Shown: positions 1-6,402 of the stretch, piece after piece
Layout: every line of letters begins with the position of its first letter
Numbering within the stretch: position 1 is the stretch's first letter
The notes under the pieces: generated by a model
Seen by the model: only the letters and a program-made list of their open reading frames with translations
What the model was told of the DNA's origin: nothing
The model's database searches: none
Source: Deltaproteobacteria bacterium
Lineage (GTDB): Bacteria > Bdellovibrionota > UBA1018 > UBA923
Length of the DNA: 6,402 nucleotides
Direction of reading: 5' to 3'
Assembly (NCBI GenBank): GCA_016194795.1
Contig: JACQAX010000274.1
Location: 1 to 6,402, forward strand
Program-made: the position numbers and the translations under genes

Positions 1-1
1 C

Positions 2-124
2 CTCAACGACCTGCTCGACGCGAGGTCGAGGTATCTGAACTCGTACTACGGCGTGCTCCAGGCGCTGACCCAGTACCGCTACTACGAAGGAACTCTCTAT
101 GAGAAATTCTCTGCTCACCCCTAG
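2..124 (+). CDS. TolC-like outer-membrane efflux protein, C-terminal end only (partial)
   Basis: Only the last 40 codons are in the window, ending with TAG at 122-124; the start lies to the left. The frame reads LNDLLDARSRYLNSYYGVLQ, then ALTQYRYYEGTLYE and a short polar tail. The pattern of D-LLDA-R--L-(S/A)---(V/Y)LQAL--Y is what closes the last long periplasmic helix of the outer-membrane efflux protein (TolC/OEP) family, whose trimers form the exit duct of tripartite pumps. The identification rests on this short helix and on its neighbours, a membrane fusion protein and a MacB-like ABC transporter, which are the normal partners. The last 26 bases overlap the start of the next gene in another frame, so the two are probably translationally coupled. 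The evidence is too short to assign a subfamily or substrate. Confidence 0.75.
   Translation, partial: LNDLLDARSRYLNSYYGVLQALTQYRYYEGTLYEKFSAHP
86..92 (+). promoter_or_regulatory. Ribosome binding site of the membrane fusion protein gene
   Basis: GAAGGAA lies 6 bases before the ATG at 99 and inside the coding end of the TolC-like gene. It supports 99 as the true start and implies that ribosomes finishing the upstream gene re-initiate here. Confidence 0.6.
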
Positions 125-1010
125 GCGCCTGGCCGCCGGCGCGGCGATCGTCGTGCCCGCCGCGGCGGCGCTGTTTGCGATCTTCGGCACGAGCCACGGC
201 GCCGCCACGAGCGGTGGCCCGGGCGGCGGCGGCCCGGGTGTGGTGCGAAAGCAGGATCTCGTCCAGCGCGTGACGGTCGCCGGCACCGTCATCCCCAACA
301 AGCGCACGCTTTTCATGCCGCCCTACGCCGGGTACATCAAGAAGATCTACGTCAAGGTCGGCGACAAGGTGCGCGCTGGCGACCCGATCATCAGCGTCGT
401 GCAGTCGCTCAACATGGTGGGCGAGATCTACCCGATGCGCGCGCCCTTCACGGGCTCGGTCGTCCAGGTGCTCAAAACCGAGGGTGAGTGGGTCGAGACG
501 ACGGGCGACAACAACGTGCTGTTGCGCATCGACGACACGAGCCAGCTCTTCGTCGCGGGCGACGCGCCCGAGATCGACATGGTCAAGATCAAGGTGGGCC
601 AGGAGGTCGTCATCCGCGCGGCCGCCGTGCTGTCGCGCTCGTACAAGGGCATCGTGCGCGAGATCTCGCTGGCCGCGCGCGAGAAGAAAGACTGGTACCG
701 CGCCAACGAGAAGGTCGAGTTCCCGATCCGCATCGAGGTCGCCGACCAGGACGAGCGCCTGAAGCCCGGCATGTCGACGCTCGTCGACATCATCGCGGCC
801 AAGGCCACGCAGGCGCTGACGCTCCCCCACGAGTACATCGAGAAAAACGGCGAGAAGTATTACGTCACGCCCGAGAAGGGCGCGCGCCGCGAGATCACCG
901 TGGGCCTGCAAAACGAGGAGATGTTCGAGATCACCAAGGGCGTCACCGAGGGCGAGCGGGTGAAGGCCGTCGACTTCACGGCGCTGCCGGCGGCGCCGGA
1001 GACGATGTGA
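99..1010 (+). CDS. Periplasmic membrane fusion protein, HlyD/MacA type, without an obvious alpha-hairpin
   Basis: This is the adaptor subunit of a tripartite efflux system, anchored in the inner membrane and joining the ABC transporter to the outer-membrane duct. Residues 11-30 form an N-terminal signal anchor after Arg-Arg, followed by a Gly-rich spacer (38-47). The barrel-sandwich (lipoyl) domain is seen as two halves: PPYAGYIKKIYVKVGDKVRAGDP (shortened here to residues 74-96) and residues 110-132, containing MRAPFTGSVVQV. A beta-barrel follows (about 148-235) with the family motif LKPGMSTLVDI (221-231), then a membrane-proximal domain (about 238-290). The two lipoyl halves are separated by only about 10 residues, where MacA and HlyD carry a long coiled-coil hairpin. 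This explains the length of 303 residues against roughly 370 for MacA. The start at 99 has a good ribosome binding site and gives the anchor helix. It overlaps the upstream gene by 26 bases and ends one base before the next. Family assignment is firm; the exact subfamily is not. Confidence 0.9.
   Translation: MRNSLLTPRRLAAGAAIVVPAAAALFAIFGTSHGAATSGGPGGGGPGVVRKQDLVQRVTVAGTVIPNKRTLFMPPYAGYIKKIYVKVGDKVRAGDPIISVVQSLNMVGEIYPMRAPFTGSVVQVLKTEGEWVETTGDNNVLLRIDDTSQLFVAGDAPEIDMVKIKVGQEVVIRAAAVLSRSYKGIVREISLAAREKKDWYRANEKVEFPIRIEVADQDERLKPGMSTLVDIIAAKATQALTLPHEYIEKNGEKYYVTPEKGARREITVGLQNEEMFEITKGVTEGERVKAVDFTALPAAPETM
998..1002 (+). promoter_or_regulatory. Ribosome binding site of the MacB-like gene
   Basis: GGAGA lies 9 bases before the ATG at 1012, within the final codons of the fusion protein gene. 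It supports that start and tight coupling of the two genes. Confidence 0.5.
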
Positions 1011-1011
1011 G

Positions 1012-3042
<2,031 letters not shown>

Positions 3043-3046
3043 TAAG

Positions 3047-3054
3047 AAAGAGAG
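3047..3054 (+). promoter_or_regulatory. Ribosome binding site of the DUF1304 gene
   Basis: The purine run AAAGAGAG ends 7 bases before the ATG at 3062. The alternative ATG at 3068 would be 13 bases away, so 3062 is preferred. Confidence 0.45.
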
Positions 3055-3061
3055 ACCCGCG

Positions 3062-3439
3062 ATGCCCATGCTGACCCCGCTGCTGATCGGCAAATATCTC
3101 ATGCTCCTCATCGCCATCGAGCACGTCTGGATCGGCATGATGGAGATCTTTCGCTGGGAAGCCGGCTTCGCCAAAGACCTGGCCGGGCTCAACGACGCCC
3201 AGGCGGCCTTCACCACCCCGTTCGCCAAGAACCAGGGCACCTACAACCTCTTCCTCGCCGCCGGCCTGATGTGGGCCTACCTCTCCGAGGACGCGTATTT
3301 CGCCGGCCAGCTCCGCGTCTTCTTTCTCTCGTGCGTGCTCGTCGCCGGGCTCGTGGGCTGGCGCACCGTCAGCAAGCGCATCTTCTTTTTTCAGGGCCTT
3401 CCGGCGTTGATCGCGCTGGCGCTGATGTGGGTTGGCTAG
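3062..3439 (+). CDS. DUF1304 family small integral membrane protein
   Basis: A 125-residue protein, close to the usual DUF1304 length, with four hydrophobic stretches: about 5-27, 58-76, 84-101 and 107-124. Family-like motifs are visible: AIEHVWIGMMEIFRW (18-32), in which a buried Glu-His and a second Glu sit within membrane segment one; NQGTYNLFLAAGLMWA (57-72); and FQGLPALIALAL near the C-terminus (110-121). No biochemical function is established for this family that I know of. The gene starts 19 bases after the MacB-like gene with no terminator between them, so it is probably co-transcribed. Whether it serves the pump or merely rides along cannot be told: DUF1304 genes are widespread and usually not tied to efflux operons. 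ATG 3062 is chosen for its ribosome binding site. Confidence 0.85.
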   Translation: MPMLTPLLIGKYLMLLIAIEHVWIGMMEIFRWEAGFAKDLAGLNDAQAAFTTPFAKNQGTYNLFLAAGLMWAYLSEDAYFAGQLRVFFLSCVLVAGLVGWRTVSKRIFFFQGLPALIALALMWVG

Positions 3440-3476
3440 AGCCTGAAATCCAGCTGCCCAAAAAACATTTCCTCCT

Positions 3477-3504
3477 AACCGCTCGCATTGGCGACGTGTT
3501 TTTT
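3477..3504 (+). terminator. Possible Rho-independent terminator after the transporter operon
   Basis: Starting 37 bases after the DUF1304 stop, TCGC (3483-3486) pairs with GCGA (3491-3494) across an ATTG loop. The stem is extended by CG (3480-3481) with CG (3495-3496) past one bulged C, and weakly by AAC with GTT past a bulged T. Six T residues follow at 3499-3504. The stem is short and imperfect, but its place, at the end of the operon and ahead of an apparently separate gene, is right. Confidence 0.4.
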
Positions 3505-3598
3505 CATGCCTAAACGGCGCTCTGTTTCAAAACTTATTTGTTCAGGGGTTCGCCCTTCCGGACGGAAAATAGTCGTAGGCCGACGGTAGTGCGTTCGT

Positions 3599-3604
3599 GG
3601 AGGT
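3599..3604 (+). promoter_or_regulatory. Strong ribosome binding site of the RHS gene
   Basis: A perfect GGAGGT lies 9 bases before the ATG at 3614. An in-frame TAG at 3587-3589 leaves no room for a much earlier start, so this site fixes the start of the RHS protein. The possible leader stem 3578-3584/3603-3611 overlaps its end. Confidence 0.75.
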
Positions 3605-3613
3605 CGAGGCCGT

Positions 3614-3694
3614 ATGACGATATCGAGAGTTTTGCTTGGTACGCTCGTCTTCTTTGTCACGGCAAGTGCTTTTGCTCCGCGGGGCGCGCGGGCC
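3614..3694 (+). other. Signal peptide of the RHS protein
   Basis: The first 27 residues read MTISR, then a hydrophobic core VLLGTLVFFVTASAFA, then PRGARA before DSS. Cleavage after ARA (27/28) fits the A-x-A rule; cleavage after AFA (21/22) is the alternative. There is no Cys at either +1, so this is not a lipoprotein signal. Confidence 0.8.
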
Positions 3695-6402
3695 GACTCA
3701 TCGGCATGCCCGGTGGTCACGCCGACGGGGCCCAACTCCTACCGCGTGACCGACGTCTGCAGCTGCACCACGCTCGACTGCATCATTGGAGTGGGTTGTG
3801 CGACCTCGCAGCCCATTCCGGATTGCACGGCGGGTTCCGGCGGTGGAGGTGGTGGCGGAGGCGGTGGTGGCACACCCAATCCCGACTTCGACAGCAGTAC
3901 CGCCTCTCCCGACCTCACCCCGATTACGGGCCCCAATCCCGGCGTTTGCGCCGGCGGCGCGCCTGTGAATTACATCAGCGGGGCGATGTGGCACAAGCTC
4001 GTCGACTTCGAGATGGCGGGCAGGACGGCCGCGACCTCGATTCGGTTTGAGCGCACGTACCTTGCGATGCCAGCACTCAAAGTCGCCGGCGATTTTGGCC
4101 CGCATTGGTTTCACAACTGGGAGACGAAGCTCTTAATCTCGTCGAGCAGCGGTGGTGGTGGTGGCGGCGGCACTGGTGGTGGTGGCGGTGGGTCCGAGCT
4201 CCCGCCAAGCATCTGCCAGCAGCCGGGCGTCAACTGCCTGCCCGTCGGAGTGACTCCTCCGCCCGGGCTTATCTGCCAGACGCAGGGCTCGTGGCAAATC
4301 TGCATGGCGGGTCCGCCCGCGAGTGGCGGCGGTGGAGGTGGCGGCGCGCCTCTTCTGGCTAGCACCCCGGTGAGCGGCGGCGGATCTTCGGGTGGAGGCG
4401 GCTCCGGAGGTGGTGGTGGCGGCGGCGTCGGTGGTTCGACCTCATCTTCTGACATCGTCTGGATCGACCAGAACGGCGGCGGCTGGGTGTTCAAACGCCA
4501 GAGCGACAACTCCCTCAAAGCGCCGGCAGGCCTCTTTGCCACGCTCTCTGAGCTTTCAGATCGCTATGAGCTGCGCCAGAAGACGGGGGTAAAGCTCATC
4601 TTTGCGCGCGCAACCTCACCCAGTAGTGGGACGCCCGCGGGCGCGCTGCTTTCGATCGTTGAGCCTCACGGAGAGGCCGTCACGCTCTCGTACACGGGCA
4701 GCGGCAAGCTTGCCTCGATCTCAACAGGCCTTGCGGGCACCGTTTCGCTTGCGCGCGATAGTGCCGGACACGTCACGCGCGTCACCCGCGAGCGCGACGG
4801 GCTAAGCTACGCCTACACGTTTGATACGAACGGCAATCTTTCGAGCTCAGCCGACTTTGACTCAAACACCACGCGCTACACGTATCTCACCCAAAACGCG
4901 GGTGCTAGCAGCGAGCGCACGCTTCTTTCTTCGATCGAAGACCCGCTCCATCGCAAGATCGAGTTCACCTATTACCCGGACGGGCGCGCCTTCACGCAAA
5001 CAGAGCCGGGCGGCGGCCACCGGAAGTTCACCTATTTAAGCCAAGCCACCTCTCTCAATGCCCAAACCCAGGTCGACGAGATCGACGGCACGACAAGCCA
5101 CTTTAGCTTTGACTCCAGGGGCCGCCTCACCCGCACCGCACTTCCCAGCGGTGCCGAGACGAGCCAGACGTGGACCGACCAAAACGAAGTCGCAACATAT
5201 AGCGACGAGTTGGGCTTTGTCACCGCCATGGGCTACGACCCGGCGGGCAACTTGTCGTCCTACAAACGGCCCGAAGACCCAGCCGCAACGCTTGTGGGTT
5301 ACGACCCAAACTTCTCTAAACCAACTCTCGTCGTCCCGCTTACGGGCGCGCCCATGAGTTTTTCTGTGAACCCAGCCAACGGCGATACGACGGCGATGGC
5401 GAGAAGCGATGAGAGCGGCGCGCTCTCGCTCGTCATTGGCTTTGATAGCCTGGGCCACCCTCTTCAAGTCAGCAATGGCCTGGCAAGCTACGCAAACCAA
5501 AGAGATGCAAACGGCCTTCTCACCACCGTCTTTGACACGCACAACCCCGAAACACTAGCCCATGACGCTCGCGGGCGCGTCGTGCGCCGAAGCTTTGCCG
5601 GCACCGGGCGCGTTTTGACTTACACCTGGGATAATTTTGATCGTTTAATTCATATCAGCGATTCGCACGGCCCCTCCGAATCAAGAGTCTACGACGTGAT
5701 CGGGCGACTTCTCTCAAGAACCGTCTCCGATGGGCATACAAACCAGACGACAAGCTTTCAGTACGATGATCGCGATCGGCTCATCTCTACGGTCGACGCT
5801 GCCGGACGCACGGTCCAATATTTTTATGACCGCATCGCCGACCACTGCAAGGTGATTGACCAGCCCTCAAAGATCGTCGATCCAGCCGGGCGCGTAACCC
5901 TCTTTGAGCGCGACGTGATGCAACGGCTAGTCAAGAAGATAGCCCCCGATGCCGGAGCCACTCTCTACGACTACAATCTGCGCGGCGACCTGACCGGGCT
6001 TACCGACCCAGGTGGCGTGCACACCACCTTTAAATTCGACGGCAACCGGCGCGTAGTTGAGCGCGACCGCCCAAGTGTGGCCGGCACAACCGCTGCACTC
6101 GAGAAAACTTTCTACCGCTACGATGCGGGCGGAAGACTTCTGCGCGAAGAGACGGTGAGCGCCTCAGGCGATGGCTCAATGATTGTGACCGAATATGGCT
6201 ACAACGCGCTTGACCGCGTGGTGAGAAAAACTCAAAAAAGAGAATCAAGCGTTGGCGCCTTGCTCGACGTGCAGGACGACTCAAGCTTTAGCTATAGCCG
6301 CGAGCTTGACGTGACGAGGCTTGTGACGGCAAACAACGGTGTTGAGAATCTTGCGTTTACCTACGAGGCCCAGCCGCCGTTTGCCCTTTCAAGCTTCAGA
6401 AC
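3614..6402 (+). CDS. Secreted RHS/YD-repeat protein with Gly-rich inserts, C-terminus outside the window (partial)
   Basis: An open frame of 929 codons reaches the right edge without a stop. Residues 1-27 are a Sec signal peptide. Residues 28-112 are Cys-rich (C32, 49, 51, 56, 62, 71, 112) with an 11-Gly tract (76-86). Residues 117-175 resemble DUF6531, the usual RHS entry domain: VNYISGAMWHKLVDFEM, IRFERTY and FGPHWFHNWETKLLI. A Gly/Pro/Cys insert (about 176-280) follows. The entry domain then seems to resume with IVWIDQNGGGWVFKR and YELRQKTGVKLIFA. From about residue 340 come repeats of the type (Y/F)x(Y/F)D--GRL to the edge. Proteins of this class form large beta-cage shells that often enclose a C-terminal toxin or act in cell-surface interactions. 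The Sec signal suggests export to the envelope or outside rather than cytoplasmic loading on a type VI system. The RHS core motif, C-terminal domain and any immunity gene are out of view, so a toxin role is unproven. Third-position bias is weaker than in the transporter genes, with TTT, CTT and TTA codons common. Confidence 0.9.
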   Translation, partial: MTISRVLLGTLVFFVTASAFAPRGARADSSACPVVTPTGPNSYRVTDVCSCTTLDCIIGVGCATSQPIPDCTAGSGGGGGGGGGGGTPNPDFDSSTASPDLTPITGPNPGVCAGGAPVNYISGAMWHKLVDFEMAGRTAATSIRFERTYLAMPALKVAGDFGPHWFHNWETKLLISSSSGGGGGGGTGGGGGGSELPPSICQQPGVNCLPVGVTPPPGLICQTQGSWQICMAGPPASGGGGGGGAPLLASTPVSGGGSSGGGGSGGGGGGGVGGSTSSSDIVWIDQNGGGWVFKRQSDNSLKAPAGLFATLSELSDRYELRQKTGVKLIFARATSPSSGTPAGALLSIVEPHGEAVTLSYTGSGKLASISTGLAGTVSLARDSAGHVTRVTRERDGLSYAYTFDTNGNLSSSADFDSNTTRYTYLTQNAGASSERTLLSSIEDPLHRKIEFTYYPDGRAFTQTEPGGGHRKFTYLSQATSLNAQTQVDEIDGTTSHFSFDSRGRLTRTALPSGAETSQTWTDQNEVATYSDELGFVTAMGYDPAGNLSSYKRPEDPAATLVGYDPNFSKPTLVVPLTGAPMSFSVNPANGDTTAMARSDESGALSLVIGFDSLGHPLQVSNGLASYANQRDANGLLTTVFDTHNPETLAHDARGRVVRRSFAGTGRVLTYTWDNFDRLIHISDSHGPSESRVYDVIGRLLSRTVSDGHTNQTTSFQYDDRDRLISTVDAAGRTVQYFYDRIADHCKVIDQPSKIVDPAGRVTLFERDVMQRLVKKIAPDAGATLYDYNLRGDLTGLTDPGGVHTTFKFDGNRRVVERDRPSVAGTTAALEKTFYRYDAGGRLLREETVSASGDGSMIVTEYGYNALDRVVRKTQKRESSVGALLDVQDDSSFSYSRELDVTRLVTANNGVENLAFTYEAQPPFALSSFR
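3839..3871 (+). repeat. Glycine tract 1 (11 GGN codons)
   Basis: Eleven consecutive glycine codons (mixed GGC, GGT, GGA; residues 76-86) separate the Cys-rich N-terminal segment from the RHS entry domain of the secreted RHS protein. It is probably a flexible linker. The codon mix means it is not a pure triplet repeat. Confidence 0.9.
4151..4192 (+). repeat. Glycine tract 2 (7 Gly, Thr, 6 Gly)
   Basis: Residues 180-193 of the RHS protein, opening the insert directly after FGPHWFHNWETKLLI. It contains a run of four identical GGT codons (4151-4162), the purest triplet repeat in the window. Confidence 0.9.
4325..4345 (+). repeat. Glycine tract 3 (7 GGN codons)
   Basis: Residues 238-244 of the RHS protein. 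It lies after the segment containing four cysteines (C201, C208, C221, C230) and before a short PLLASTPV stretch. Confidence 0.9.
4376..4435 (+). repeat. Glycine/serine tract 4
   Basis: Residues 255-274 of the RHS protein: glycine runs of three, four, seven and two, broken by Ser-Ser, Ser and Val. It closes the insert just before the sequence returns to an RHS-like beta-strand (DIVWIDQNGGGW). Confidence 0.9.
4691..6402 (+). repeat. YD-repeat array of the RHS protein, continuing past the window
   Basis: About fifteen degenerate copies of the YD motif follow each other in frame. Clear copies are YTFDTNGNL (residue 401), YYPDGRA (453), FDSRGRL (499), YDPAGNL (541), FDSLGH (610), HDARGRV (650), WDNFDRL (672), YDVIGRL (693), YDDRDRL (717), YDYNLRGDL (785), FDGNRRV (808), YDAGGRL (836) and YNALDRV (863). 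A weaker start is seen at YTGSGKL (360), and Y738-D739 lacks the GRL part. Spacing varies from about 15 to 70 residues. Repeats of this kind build the beta-sheet spiral of the RHS/teneurin cage. The array is still running at the right edge. Confidence 0.9.

Larger units (their letters stand above)
3440..3613 (+). other. Intergenic leader between the transporter operon and the RHS gene
   Basis: This 174-base gap has no credible coding sequence. After the terminator-like hairpin it holds an A/T-rich stretch (about 3498-3541) in which a promoter for the RHS gene would fit, but I see no clean pair of -35 and -10 boxes. GGCCGAC (3578-3584) can pair with GTCGAGGCC (3603-3611) with one bulged base, placing part of the RHS ribosome binding site in a stem. 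Confidence 0.45.

Noticed and set aside
3498..3541. Sigma-70 promoter in the A/T-rich part of the intergenic gap
   Set aside because: The stretch is suggestive, but I could not find -35 and -10 boxes with acceptable match and spacing, so no promoter is annotated.
3538..4050. Plus-strand frame overlapping the start of the RHS gene in another phase
   Set aside because: It has no ribosome binding site or domain. The frame starting at 3614 has a perfect GGAGGT, a signal peptide and the RHS entry-domain motif.
4151..4435. Possible CRISPR or minisatellite array
   Set aside because: The repeated pattern is at the GGN codon level, with irregular lengths and unrelated sequence between. There are no constant repeats with equal-length spacers.
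4111..4542. Minus-strand open frame with proline runs, resembling a Pro-rich protein
   Set aside because: The proline runs are simply the reverse complement of the GGN glycine tracts of the RHS gene, and the plus frame continues with RHS motifs on both sides.

Overview
The window reads as chromosomal DNA from a Gram-negative, high-GC bacterium. An outer-membrane efflux factor, a periplasmic membrane fusion protein and a MacB-type inner-membrane ABC transporter sit in a row, which presupposes a double envelope. The strong G/C bias at third codon positions and the large secreted RHS/YD-repeat protein would suit Myxococcota or another former deltaproteobacterial lineage. That placement is only an impression, because no marker gene is present.

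Positions 2-3439 hold a compact plus-strand operon. It begins with the last 40 codons of a TolC-like outer-membrane protein (ends at 124). The next gene, a short HlyD/MacA-type membrane fusion protein (99-1010), starts inside it. One base later comes a 676-residue MacB-like protein with ATPase and permease in one chain (1012-3042). A small DUF1304 membrane protein (3062-3439) follows after 19 bases. The first three would form a tripartite pump that uses ATP hydrolysis in the cytoplasm to move a substrate from periplasm or inner membrane outwards; the substrate cannot be read from the sequence. The main oddity is that the fusion protein appears to lack the alpha-helical hairpin that normally reaches the TolC partner.

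Positions 3440-3613 are a non-coding gap with a plausible Rho-independent terminator (3477-3504), a possible 5'-leader hairpin and a perfect GGAGGT ribosome binding site.

From 3614 to the right edge (929 full codons, no stop) runs the largest gene: a secreted RHS/YD-repeat protein. In order it has a Sec signal peptide, a cysteine-rich N-terminal segment, a glycine tract, a DUF6531-like RHS entry domain, a long Gly/Pro/Cys insert inside that domain, and then at least about fifteen YD-type repeats that continue past the window. The RHS core motif, C-terminal domain and any immunity gene lie outside. The gene is visibly less GC-biased than the transporter operon and is probably a separate transcription unit. 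The most distinctive features of the window are the glycine-rich, cysteine-bearing insert in the RHS entry domain and the hairpin-less fusion protein. I found no RNA genes, CRISPR arrays or insertion sequences.
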